64,000 nt of DNA from Burkholderiales bacterium (GTDB lineage Bacteria; Pseudomonadota; Gammaproteobacteria; Burkholderiales; SG8-41): NCBI GenBank assembly GCA_019744975.1, contig JAIETP010000020.1:1-64000 (forward strand), given 5' to 3'. The translations under genes and the position numbers were made by a program. Below are positions 33,785 through 41,744 of the stretch, piece after piece; within the stretch, counting starts at the first letter, position 1, and every line of letters begins with the position of its first letter. The notes under the pieces were generated by a model. That model saw nothing but the letters and a program-made list of their open reading frames with translations, made no database searches and was not told the origin of the DNA.

Positions 33785-33813
33785 AAGCCGGTGCCCGTCA
33801 CCGGCTTTTTTTT
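33785..33813 (+). terminator. Rho-independent terminator
   Basis: AAGCCGGTG and CACCGGCTT form a nine-base stem with a five-base loop and eight T. It ends the second tandem Bug transcript. Confidence 0.88.
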
Positions 33814-33823
33814 GCCCTGAACA

Positions 33824-33852
33824 TTGTAGGGCGGAAGTGTTTTTCGGATAAT
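33824..33852 (+). promoter_or_regulatory. Putative sigma-70 promoter
   Basis: TTGTAG, 17 bases, GATAAT. It has the same layout and the same GGATAATCC context as the promoter before the second Bug copy. Confidence 0.45.
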
Positions 33853-33902
33853 CCTTCACATCCCGCGCGATGTACGCGGGTGAACACCGGAGGAAAACAT
33901 TC

Positions 33903-34877
33903 ATGAAGCAGGCATTAAGCATGGCCGGCATTGCGCTGGCCACGGTATTCGGCGCGCCGCCCGAGGCGCAGGCACAGAACTATCCTTCCAGGGTGGTGCG
34001 CGTGGTCATACCCTGGCCGGCCGGCGGCTCGAACGATGTGGTGGGCCGCATGGTGATGCAGAAACTGTCGGAAACCCTGGGCCAGCAGTTCGTGGTCGAT
34101 AACCGGGGCGGCGCCTCGGGCTCGATCGGCGCCGACGTCGTGGCCAAGGCAGCTCCCGATGGTTACACCATCATGGTGCATTCGACGACACATGTCGGCA
34201 ATGCGCATATCTACGGCAAGAAGCTGGCCTACGACACCATGAAAGACTTTACCGGTGTCGGCATGCTGTCGGCGCAGCCGGGTGTGCTGACGGTGCATCC
34301 GTCGTTGCCGGTGAAAACCACCAGGGAGTTCATCGCGCTGGCCAAATCCCGGCCGGGCCAGATCAACTATTCGTCATCGGGCAACGGCAGCGCGCCGCAT
34401 CTGCAGATGGCGCTGCTGATCTCGATGAGCGGCATCAACATCGTGCATGTGCCGTACAAGGGCGGTGCACCGCAGGTGACCGCGCTGATGGCCGGGGAGA
34501 CCCAGGCTTCGTTTGCCACGGTCGGCACGGTGATCCATCACATCCGCAACGGCAAGTTGCGTCCCCTCGGCCTCGGCTCGACCAAACCAAGCAAGGCGCT
34601 GCCGGGCGTGCCGACGATTGCAGCCTCCGGGGTGCCGGGTTATGACATGAGCCCGTGGATCGGGGTATTCGCGCCTGCGGGCACGCCGAAACCGGTCATT
34701 GACAAACTCAACAGTGAAATCAACAAGGCGCTGGCGCTGCCGGATGTGGTCAAAAACCTGGAAAACCAGGCGCTGGATCCGTCGCCGAGCACGGTGGATC
34801 AATTCAACGCCACGCTGAAGGCCGACTACGAGAAATATGGCAAGCTGATCAAGCTGACTGGCGCGAAAGTCGAATAA
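33903..34877 (+). CDS. Bug-family receptor, third of three tandem paralogues
   Basis: The start follows CCGGAGGAAAACATTC. The 324-residue protein has signal peptide PPEAQAQNY, VRVVIPWPAGGSNDVVGR, DNRGGASGS, VHPSLPVKTTREFIAL, NIVHVPYKGGAPQVTAL and DMSPWIGVFAP. It matches the previous two in layout but differs in the ligand loop (WPAGG, not FPPGG) and in the last third (LDPSPSTVDQF), so it may bind a different acid. A terminator follows, then an SDR gene. Confidence 0.9.
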   Translation: MKQALSMAGIALATVFGAPPEAQAQNYPSRVVRVVIPWPAGGSNDVVGRMVMQKLSETLGQQFVVDNRGGASGSIGADVVAKAAPDGYTIMVHSTTHVGNAHIYGKKLAYDTMKDFTGVGMLSAQPGVLTVHPSLPVKTTREFIALAKSRPGQINYSSSGNGSAPHLQMALLISMSGINIVHVPYKGGAPQVTALMAGETQASFATVGTVIHHIRNGKLRPLGLGSTKPSKALPGVPTIAASGVPGYDMSPWIGVFAPAGTPKPVIDKLNSEINKALALPDVVKNLENQALDPSPSTVDQFNATLKADYEKYGKLIKLTGAKVE

Positions 34878-34900
34878 CCACGGCAGCCTTGGCGGTCGCC

Positions 34901-34936
34901 ACGCGCAGACGCGGAATTCCGCGTCTGCGTTTTTGT
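34901..34936 (+). terminator. Rho-independent terminator
   Basis: ACGCAGACGCGG-type arms form a near-perfect hairpin (CGCAGACGCGGAATTCCGCGTCTGCG), followed by TTTTT. It ends the third tandem Bug gene. Confidence 0.88.
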
Positions 34937-34958
34937 TTCAGAAAACAGGAGTGTACTG

Positions 34959-35750
34959 ATGGATCTCGGCATCAAGGGCGAAACGGCGCTGGTTGTCGGC
35001 GCCAGCGAAGGCATCGGTTACGAAAGTGCGAAGGCGCTGCTCGAAGAGGGTGCGGATCTGATCATCTGTTCGCGAAATCCGGAAAAACTGAAACAGGCTG
35101 CGGCAAACCTGGAGCAGGCCGTTGGCCGCCCGGTGCGCTGGTGCGCCGCCGATGTGACCAAGGCGGCTGATGTGGCGGCGCTGCAGCAGTGGCTGGAGCG
35201 GCAAACAGTAAAACTCGACATCCTGGTGTCGGCCGTGGGCGGCAGCCAGCGCGCCTTGTTCGGTGAACTCGACGATGCGGCCTGGTATGCCAATTACGAA
35301 TTCAACGTGATGGGTACGGTGCGCGTGATTCGCGCCACGCTGGAATTGCTGAAAAAATCCGGCGCCGGGCGCATTGTCATCCTCGGTGCCGCCGGGCCGC
35401 GCATGCCTTACCCGCATCAGCTGGTATCCAATGTGCACAAGGCGGGTCTGATTGCGCTGGTAAAAACATTGGGCGCCGAATTCCAGCCCTTCAACATCCG
35501 TGTCAATTCAGTGTCGCCGGGCCGCACCATGACCAGCCTCTGGACCAATCGCATAACTAAGCTGGCGCAGGAGCGCGGTGTGCCGCCGGCGGCCATCGTC
35601 GATGAGTTCGCGCATGAAATTCCGCTGGGCCGTTTTGGTCAGCCCGAGGAGATTGCGCCGATGGTGGTGTTTCTCGCCTCGCATAAAACCAGCTACGTGA
35701 CCTGCCAGTCGATCCTGGTTGATGGTGGTATTGCGCGGGGGTTGGTGTAA
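34959..35750 (+). CDS. SDR-family oxidoreductase with atypical active site
   Basis: The 263-residue protein has the Rossmann motif ALVVGASEGIGYESAKALLEEG, then WCAADVTKAADV and LVSAVGGSQ in place of NNAG. The C-terminal half has NSVSPGRTMT and GRFGQPEEIAPMVVFLAS, typical of classical SDRs. At the YxxxK site the sequence is VSNVHKAGLIAL, so the catalytic Tyr is Ser. NAD(P) binding is likely, but classical ketoreductase chemistry is doubtful. The start follows AGGAGTGTACTG. It comes after the tandem Bug genes. Confidence 0.8.
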   Translation: MDLGIKGETALVVGASEGIGYESAKALLEEGADLIICSRNPEKLKQAAANLEQAVGRPVRWCAADVTKAADVAALQQWLERQTVKLDILVSAVGGSQRALFGELDDAAWYANYEFNVMGTVRVIRATLELLKKSGAGRIVILGAAGPRMPYPHQLVSNVHKAGLIALVKTLGAEFQPFNIRVNSVSPGRTMTSLWTNRITKLAQERGVPPAAIVDEFAHEIPLGRFGQPEEIAPMVVFLASHKTSYVTCQSILVDGGIARGLV

Positions 35751-36044
35751 TACCACCCCCCGATTGTTGATGGCCGCTAATGAAGCGGCCATGGAAGAAG
35801 AACGGGTGGCATTGCGCGTGGCCTGATCTGAGCGGGATCGGCCGAAGGCGTCCGTATCGTGGGTTGGCGGTCTGTGGCGGTTGCCGCTGCTTCCGGTTTT
35901 GGGCATCATCAGCGGGCGCACTGCAGCACAAGCTAAATACAATACAGCTGCGTGCACCGGAGAACCGCAGGAATTCTGATTCGGCGTGCTGCCGGCATTG
36001 ATCCGCAGTAATGAAGCTCCATTCCCAAGGAAAGGAAGCAACAC
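35751..36044. other. 294-base gap without a gene
   Basis: A small hairpin (TGGCCGCT-AATGA-AGCGGCCA at about 35772-35792) lies after the SDR stop and is not followed by T residues. The rest shows no ORF, repeat or clear promoter. AAGGAAAGGAAG near the right end is the ribosome site of the acyl-CoA dehydrogenase gene. Confidence 0.5.
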
Positions 36045-37283
36045 ATGGTTGACTTGCAATTGACGCCAGAGCAGATCGAGTTCCGTGACGCCGTCCGCGA
36101 TTTTGTCAATCGCGAAGTGAAACCCGCGGCCACCGACCCGGCGCGGCTGGAGCCTTTTGAAAAGCCCTTGCTGACGGATCTGCTCGAGCAGGCCTCGCAG
36201 ATGGGTTTGCGCGGGCTGGGTTTGCCCGAGGATGCGGGCGGTGCCGGCGCCGATACGCTGACCATCTGCATGCTGCTCGAGGAACTGGCGGCCGGGGATG
36301 TTGATCTTGCCGTGGTGCTTGGCGAAACGGCGCTGCTGGCCCGCGAAGTGCTGGGCGGGGCGATGAACGATGCCCAGCGCAAACGCTGGCTGCCGCTGTT
36401 CCAGGGGGAAGACCGTTTCCATATCGCACTGATTGCGCGTGATGCCGACGCCGGGCGCGGCTGGAGTTACCACCAGACCCTGCCGCTGGATGCGGAGCCG
36501 GCGGCTGCAGCGGAAATGATCGCGGTGCGCGACGGCAAGGACTGGATCATCAGCGGCAGCGCGCCTTTTGTCGCGAATGCGCCGGTGGCCGGATTGTTTG
36601 TGGTGCAGGCCAAGGTCAGCGGCGGTGATGGCACGGTTACCGTGTTGTTGCCGCAGGCTGCACAGGGACTGAGTGTCGGCGAATTCCTGCAGCCGTTTGG
36701 CGGGCAGGGCGAACGCGTGCGCTGGCAGCATGGCGCCGTTGCGCCAGTGACATTGCAGAACTGCCGGGTGGCCGAAGCGGATGTGCTGGCGGCGGACGCT
36801 GCACAACGCATGCTGCATGCGGGTATTGCCGGGCGCCACCTGGTGCAGATGGCGGCGATCAACATCGGTGTTGCCCGCGCAGCTTACGAGGCGGCGATCG
36901 ACTACGCCAAAATGCGCTGGCAGGGCGGGCGCCACATTGTTGAGCATCAGGCCATCGGCATGAAACTCGCTGACGTCGCGATCCAGATCGAGGCGGCGCG
37001 CAGCCTGACCCTGAAAGCCGCCTGGGTCACCGACCATCCCGAAGCCGTCGCCGACCGCAGTGTCAATGACCTGCCGTGGCCGGTGGTGGCGCGCACCTTC
37101 ACAGCGGAAGCGCTGCATCGCGCGACGCTGGAGGCCGCGGAATGTTTCGGCGCGATGGCGGTGATGCGCGACATGCCGCTGCAGAAGTACGTGCACGACA
37201 CGCTGGTGCTGCGCCACTCGGCGGACTGTGACCTGGCGTCGCCGCTGGTGGTGGCCGAGACTGTCGCCGGATTCTCGCGCTGA
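36045..37283 (+). CDS. Acyl-CoA dehydrogenase-family protein, atypical (first of a pair)
   Basis: The 412-residue protein has the ACAD layout: N-terminal helices (LTPEQIEFRDAVRDFVNREVKP), LGLPEDAGGAGADTLTICMLLEEL, a beta-barrel middle, and the C-terminal helical bundle (HLVQMAAINIGVARAAYEAAIDYAK). The end reads LQKYVHDTLVLRHSADCDLASP and lacks the IYEGT strand that carries the Glu base in many ACADs. The FAD-contact stretch in the middle is also weakly conserved. It may be a catalytically impaired partner of the next ACAD, as in alpha2-beta2 ACADs. It is separated from it by 53 bases. Confidence 0.8.
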   Translation: MVDLQLTPEQIEFRDAVRDFVNREVKPAATDPARLEPFEKPLLTDLLEQASQMGLRGLGLPEDAGGAGADTLTICMLLEELAAGDVDLAVVLGETALLAREVLGGAMNDAQRKRWLPLFQGEDRFHIALIARDADAGRGWSYHQTLPLDAEPAAAAEMIAVRDGKDWIISGSAPFVANAPVAGLFVVQAKVSGGDGTVTVLLPQAAQGLSVGEFLQPFGGQGERVRWQHGAVAPVTLQNCRVAEADVLAADAAQRMLHAGIAGRHLVQMAAINIGVARAAYEAAIDYAKMRWQGGRHIVEHQAIGMKLADVAIQIEAARSLTLKAAWVTDHPEAVADRSVNDLPWPVVARTFTAEALHRATLEAAECFGAMAVMRDMPLQKYVHDTLVLRHSADCDLASPLVVAETVAGFSR

Positions 37284-37336
37284 ACGCACTCGACCAACAC
37301 TATCGAATCAATCCGTATCAAACACGGGGAGCAGAA

Positions 37337-38530
37337 ATGGATTTTGCACTGAACGAAGAGCAGCGCGGCTGGCAAATGGAGGCGCGGAAATTCGCCGAAG
37401 AGGAAATCCGGCCGTTATCGCTGGCCCGCGACCAGATTGCCAATCCCAAGGACACCTTCGACTGGGAGATCATCAAAAAGGGGTCGCAGCTGGGTTTTCG
37501 CACGCTGGCGGTGCCGCGGGCCTGGGGCGGGCACGAGGCGGATTTTGTCACCCAGGCGCTGGTGATGGCGGAGCTCGCGCGCGGCGACAGCTCGGTATCC
37601 AAGACCTTCAGCCAGTGCTGGAAATGGAGCCACCTGATCGCGGCGTCCTGCACCGATGACCAGAAGGAGCGATTCCTCAAACCCTTCCTCGCCGATGACA
37701 GCTTTGTGCTGGGCAAGGGCGGCACCGAGGCCAATGCCGGTTCCGACAACCGCATGCCGCCGGAAAACGATCCCAAGGCCGGCTGGAAACTGCGTGCCGA
37801 ACGCAAGGGTGACGAGTGGATACTCAACGGCACCAAGATGTTCATCGCCAACGGCAGCGTGGCCAAGCTGTTTTTTGTCGATGCCCGCACCAATCCCGAG
37901 GTCGGCATTCGCGAAGGCAGCACGATGTTTCTGATCCCGCGCGACACGCCGGGATTCCGCATCGGCAAGGTGTTCAACAAGCGCGGCTGGCGGTTTTACC
38001 AGAACGGTGAACTGATATTCGAAAACGCGCGGATCCCGCATGCCAACGTGGTCGGTGAGGTCAACGGCGGCGTCAAGGCGCGCGCCACCGACAAATCCGA
38101 ATTCGGCGACATCGAGCTGGCGGCCAATGCGCTGGGCATTTGCGACGACGCCGTCGGCATGGCGATGCATTTTGCGCGCAACCACAAACGTGCCGGCAAG
38201 CTGGTCATCGACCACCAGTTGATACAGCTGAGGCTGAATGAAATGTACATGCTGACCGAAGCGCTGCGCTCATTCGTGCTGCGCGCCGCCTGGGAACGCG
38301 ACCGCAAGCTGCCGGATTACGGCAACAACGTGCTGGTGATGAATTATTCGCAGGAAGTGGTGCAGCGCGTGACACGGGCCAATATGGACATCCACGGCCC
38401 CGAAGGCTGCATGATGCACGCCCGTGTCGACAAGCTGGTGCGTGACGCAATGATCTGGACCCACCTTGCGGGTGACACCGTGCAGCGGGTCAAGGTGGTC
38501 AAGCGCCTGCCGCTGACGCTGCCGACCTGA
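37337..38530 (+). CDS. Acyl-CoA dehydrogenase, second of a pair
   Basis: The 397-residue protein has FALNEEQRGWQMEARKFAEEEIRPL, VPRAWGGHEADFVTQALVMAEL, the flavin/substrate strand LGKGGTEANAGSDNRMP, WILNGTKMFIANGSVAKLFFV and IHGPEGCMMHARVDKLVRDAMIWTHLAGDTVQR. The GTEANAGSD strand matches usual ACAD flavin contacts better than the preceding gene. The end has HLAGDT where many ACADs have IYEGT, so the base Glu may sit elsewhere, as in isovaleryl-CoA dehydrogenase. It probably forms a complex with the adjacent ACAD to oxidise a CoA thioester, passing electrons to ETF. Confidence 0.85.
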   Translation: MDFALNEEQRGWQMEARKFAEEEIRPLSLARDQIANPKDTFDWEIIKKGSQLGFRTLAVPRAWGGHEADFVTQALVMAELARGDSSVSKTFSQCWKWSHLIAASCTDDQKERFLKPFLADDSFVLGKGGTEANAGSDNRMPPENDPKAGWKLRAERKGDEWILNGTKMFIANGSVAKLFFVDARTNPEVGIREGSTMFLIPRDTPGFRIGKVFNKRGWRFYQNGELIFENARIPHANVVGEVNGGVKARATDKSEFGDIELAANALGICDDAVGMAMHFARNHKRAGKLVIDHQLIQLRLNEMYMLTEALRSFVLRAAWERDRKLPDYGNNVLVMNYSQEVVQRVTRANMDIHGPEGCMMHARVDKLVRDAMIWTHLAGDTVQRVKVVKRLPLTLPT

Positions 38531-38567
38531 TTTGCCTGAGCCGCAGCCGGCTCAGCGCCACTGCCCG

Positions 38568-38607
38568 ACCCCCTCAGCCACCGCGTTGAGGGGGTTTGTT
38601 GTTATTG
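38568..38607 (+). terminator. Rho-independent terminator
   Basis: ACCCCCTCA and TTGAGGGGGT form a nine-base stem with a nine-base loop, followed by TTTGTTGTTATTGTTTT. It ends the paired ACAD transcript. Confidence 0.75.
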
Positions 38608-38653
38608 TTTTCAGGGTTCTGGTTTGTGGAAGCTGCAGAAAAGGAATGAGTCG

Positions 38654-39454
38654 ATGAAAACGGCAGCAGACGGCGGCGACCTCGTTCTTGTGCGCATTGA
38701 TGATCGGGGAGATGCCGGGCACGTGGCCCATGTCACGATCAATAATCCGGCAAAACGCAATGCGCTGGGAATGGCGGGAAAACGGGCCATCGCCAGCGCA
38801 TTTTCCCGCTTGTCCCAGGACGGGAAACTGCGCGCGGTCGTGCTGACCGGAGCGGGCGGCAGGTCTTTTATCGCAGGGGCTGACCTGGCGGAAATGAAAG
38901 ACCTGAGCGTTGAAGAGGCCGAAGAGGAGCACACACTGACCCATTACGCCTGTGACTCGATACGCCGCTGTCCTGTTCCCGTCATTGCGCGTGTGAATGG
39001 TTATTGTTTTGGTGCAGGGATGGAGCTGGCGGCTTCATGTGACATGCGGGCTTCCGCGGATCATGCGAAATTCGGCATGCCGGAGGTGCGTGTTGGCCTG
39101 CCTTCCGGCATGGAGGCGGCACTTCTGCCGTCGTTATTGGGCTGGGGGCGCGCGGCTGAACTGGTCCTGACGGGCGACATATTCGATGCCAAGGACATGT
39201 ACCAGTTTGGATTTGTGCAGAAACTTGTCCCTGCAGCTGAATTGGATGCTGCGGTGGACAAGTGGATCCAGTCGATATTGATCAGTGGTGCACGAGCAGT
39301 TCGATTGCAGAAGTCGTTATTGCGGGATTGGGAGCGTATGTCATTGACCGACAGCATTCGACGTGGCATCGAGATGTGTGTGGAGGCCCGTCGCACCGAT
39401 GAGCCTTCAAAACTCATGGCTGCATTCCTGGCGCGCAAGAAGAGCCAAGGATGA
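38654..39454 (+). CDS. Enoyl-CoA hydratase/isomerase (crotonase family)
   Basis: The start at 38654 (AAAGGAATGAGTCG upstream) gives 266 residues. VAHVTINNPAKRNALGM, LTGAGGRSFIAGADLAEM with the oxyanion hole, and FGAGMELAASCDMRASADHAKFGMPEVRVGLP with candidate Glu residues in GMEL and MPEV fit a hydratase. Codon use is less GC-rich than the acyl-CoA dehydrogenases just upstream. The CoA-transferase follows after 13 bases. The pair would activate and hydrate an acyl group. It could instead be an isomerase or hydrolase of the same fold. Confidence 0.87.
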   Translation: MKTAADGGDLVLVRIDDRGDAGHVAHVTINNPAKRNALGMAGKRAIASAFSRLSQDGKLRAVVLTGAGGRSFIAGADLAEMKDLSVEEAEEEHTLTHYACDSIRRCPVPVIARVNGYCFGAGMELAASCDMRASADHAKFGMPEVRVGLPSGMEAALLPSLLGWGRAAELVLTGDIFDAKDMYQFGFVQKLVPAAELDAAVDKWIQSILISGARAVRLQKSLLRDWERMSLTDSIRRGIEMCVEARRTDEPSKLMAAFLARKKSQG

Positions 39455-39467
39455 AGGGAGATCAGCA

Positions 39468-40682
39468 GTGACTAATCAGCGCAATCCCCTGCAAGGCATT
39501 ACGGTGCTTGATCTGGGGCAGATCTATAACGGTCCTTATGCGACATTTCTGATGGGAATGGCCGGGGCTCGCGTCATAAAAATAGAGCCGCTTGAAGGTG
39601 AATCAATGCGTCAGCGGACCCTTATCGGAGGAGCGGCGCTGCCGTTCGCCATGCTGAATTCAAACAAGCAGGCGGTCACCTTGAATCTCAAGACCAGGCG
39701 GGGGCGTGAGATTCTGCTGGATATGGCCCGTCGAGCGGATGTGCTGCTCGAGAATTTCCTGCCTGGAAAGCTGGACAAGCTGGGCATCGGTTATGAAGTT
39801 CTTCGCGAGGCCAATCCCAGGCTGATCATGGCCTCGGGCTCCGGGTATGGCAGCACCGGGCCTTACCGGGAATACCCGGCCATGGATATTTCGATTCAGG
39901 CCATGTCAGGGGCGATGAGTGTTACGGGGTTTCCGGACGGGCCACCGACAAAAATCGGCCCGGCGCTGTGCGACTTTTCCGCTGGTGTCCATCTCTACGG
40001 GGCAGTGGTGACTGCGCTGTACGAGCGGGAAAAAACCGGACATGGCCAGCGGGTTGAAGTGGCGATGCTGGATGCCATCTATTTTTCCCTCGCATCCAGT
40101 CTCGGACTGTATTTCGCCTCCGGAAATTATGGCGGTGCGGTCAACTTTGAGCAGAGAACGGGGAACACGCATAGCGGAAGGGCGTCGGCACCGTACAGTG
40201 TTTATCAGGTAAAAGACGGATACATTGCCATCCTTTGTACCAACAACAAGCACTGGGTCTCCCTGGCGAAAGTGATGGGCAGGGAGGATCTGGCGGCGGA
40301 TCCGAGATTTGATAGCGCCAAGAAACGCGCCACGCTCAGTGAAGAAGTCGACAGAATTGTCGGCGAATATGCGGCGCAGTACAAGCGGGATGAGCTGTTT
40401 GCCATTCTTTCACCCCATCATATTCCCTGTGCTCCCGTGCGCGATCTGGCGGAGATTACCAACGATAGGCATCTGCATGAACGGGGGATGCTGGAGTGGA
40501 TGGAGCACCCCCAATATGGCCGGATAGCGGCGGCACGCAGCCCGCTTCGCTTCGAAAACCAGGAGCTTGCAAAACTCAAACCCAGTGCGGAATTGGGTGA
40601 GAATAACGACGAAGTCTATGGTGAGTGGCTGGGGATTTCGAAGGAAGAGCTGGCGGCCTTGAAGGCGGATAATGTGATTTAA
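39468..40682 (+). CDS. Family III CoA-transferase (CaiB/BaiF)
   Basis: The GTG start at 39468 follows GAAGGGAGATCAGCA. The 404-residue product has ITVLDLGQIYNGPYATFLMGMAGARVIKIE, MLNSNKQAVTLNLKTRRG, ENFLPGKLDKLGIGYE, GPALCDFSAG with the catalytic Asp, and HSGRASAPYSVYQVKDGYIAILC. It is closely linked to the preceding crotonase. Composition is slightly lower in GC, like its partner, so the two may have moved together. The acid is unknown. Confidence 0.9.
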   Translation: MTNQRNPLQGITVLDLGQIYNGPYATFLMGMAGARVIKIEPLEGESMRQRTLIGGAALPFAMLNSNKQAVTLNLKTRRGREILLDMARRADVLLENFLPGKLDKLGIGYEVLREANPRLIMASGSGYGSTGPYREYPAMDISIQAMSGAMSVTGFPDGPPTKIGPALCDFSAGVHLYGAVVTALYEREKTGHGQRVEVAMLDAIYFSLASSLGLYFASGNYGGAVNFEQRTGNTHSGRASAPYSVYQVKDGYIAILCTNNKHWVSLAKVMGREDLAADPRFDSAKKRATLSEEVDRIVGEYAAQYKRDELFAILSPHHIPCAPVRDLAEITNDRHLHERGMLEWMEHPQYGRIAAARSPLRFENQELAKLKPSAELGENNDEVYGEWLGISKEELAALKADNVI

Positions 40683-40735
40683 GCGCGTGATTTAAGCGGC
40701 TCCTGTTGCAGTCCGGCGCCTGATCTTTGTGCTGC

Positions 40736-41434
40736 TTATATGACAGATACCCGCTGTTGTTTGCGCGCCTGTTCGTGGCTGACTGTCGGGGCCACGAGTT
40801 TGTAGAGTGCGCGTCTTGTATTGCTGAACAGCGAACGCATTTTTTCGGTCCACGGCGTTTTGCGTGCCAGTTGCGCCGCCGGACTTTCCCATACGTCCGG
40901 ACCGGCGAGTTCGTACGCGGTCAGGTAACGCGGGTTCAGATTGCTGCCTCCGGCAATGCCCGTCGACATGTAGCGCCGCGCCCGCAGCACGCCGGGGATG
41001 CCGGCGCAGCGAGGCAGGTGTTCCTTGTCATACCAGGCGTTGTATTCGTCGATGATGTGGTCGGGGATATCGGTGTGTACGATGTACATCCACGGTGCAT
41101 CGACGGGAGTGCCGCCGACCTCGCACATCAGCTTGAAATTCATGCGTTCGCGCTGCTCGCCGTAGAGTTTGCGCATGCGCAGCGACCATGGCGTGGGGTT
41201 GGCGACGATGTGCTGGAAGTCCTTTGCCGCTTCGACGGTTTCGTCCGTGGTTTCATACCAGGCGAGGTAGCGGATATCCGATTTCTCACTGAAGTAGCGG
41301 CGGGTGCGGACAAAGCCCGGCATGGCCGTCAGCTGCGGCACATGTTCCAGCTGGTACCAGTCGTTGAATTCCGCCTCGTGTGCAGCGGCGACGTCGAGCC
41401 GGACCGTGATCAGTCCACCGGCCTGCGTGGTCAT
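40736..41434 (-). CDS. Duplicated EthD/dimeric alpha-beta barrel protein
   Basis: The 232-residue protein contains two copies of a ferredoxin-like ABM unit. EFNDWYQLEHVPQLTAMPGF near residue 23 and EYNAWYDKEHLPRCAGIPGV near residue 130 share the pattern NxWYxxEHxP, each followed by VRTRRY or LRARRY. Such units occur in EthD and in small monooxygenases and isomerases. No function is known for the double form. Its start overlaps the DUF4387 stop by four bases (ATGA), so it is coupled to the AtuA/DUF4387 genes. Confidence 0.65.
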   Translation of the reverse strand: MTTQAGGLITVRLDVAAAHEAEFNDWYQLEHVPQLTAMPGFVRTRRYFSEKSDIRYLAWYETTDETVEAAKDFQHIVANPTPWSLRMRKLYGEQRERMNFKLMCEVGGTPVDAPWMYIVHTDIPDHIIDEYNAWYDKEHLPRCAGIPGVLRARRYMSTGIAGGSNLNPRYLTAYELAGPDVWESPAAQLARKTPWTEKMRSLFSNTRRALYKLVAPTVSHEQARKQQRVSVI

Positions 41435-41742
41435 GCAGGTACTTCGATATCCACCAGCGGCCCGTACTGCTGGCCGCCGAATACATCGCCGTCATCGACG
41501 TCGCCGGAAATCACCGGGCGCGGGATGGTGATCTTGATGGCGTTCGCGGCGTCGTAATTGATGATCGTTACCAGTTCGGGTTTCATGCGGTAGGTCTTGC
41601 CGAACCAGGCGGCGTTGATCAGTCCGACATCGCGGACTTTTTCGTAGACCGATCGTTCCTTGAAAATGACGTCGAAGGTGAGTTCGAAGGGTCCGGAATT
41701 TTTGCTGCGGATCAGTTTGGTGACCTGCCAGAGTTTGGCCAT
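41431..41742 (-). CDS. DUF4387 protein
   Basis: The 103-residue protein matches the DUF4387 family layout: KLWQVTKLIRSKNSGPFELTFDVIFKER and a central DVGLINAAWFGKTYRM, with conserved VTIINYDAANAIKITIPRP. DUF4387 proteins are usually encoded right after an AtuA/DUF1446 protein, as here (2-base gap), and may act as its small partner. The reaction is unknown. The next gene overlaps by ATGA. Confidence 0.85.
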   Translation of the reverse strand: MAKLWQVTKLIRSKNSGPFELTFDVIFKERSVYEKVRDVGLINAAWFGKTYRMKPELVTIINYDAANAIKITIPRPVISGDVDDGDVFGGQQYGPLVDIEVPA

Positions 41743-41744
41743 GT

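Noticed and set aside
35508-37289. 593-residue minus-strand frame opposite an acyl-CoA dehydrogenase
   Set aside because: It is a shadow of the GC-rich sense gene, with no domain, poor start and Arg/His-rich composition.
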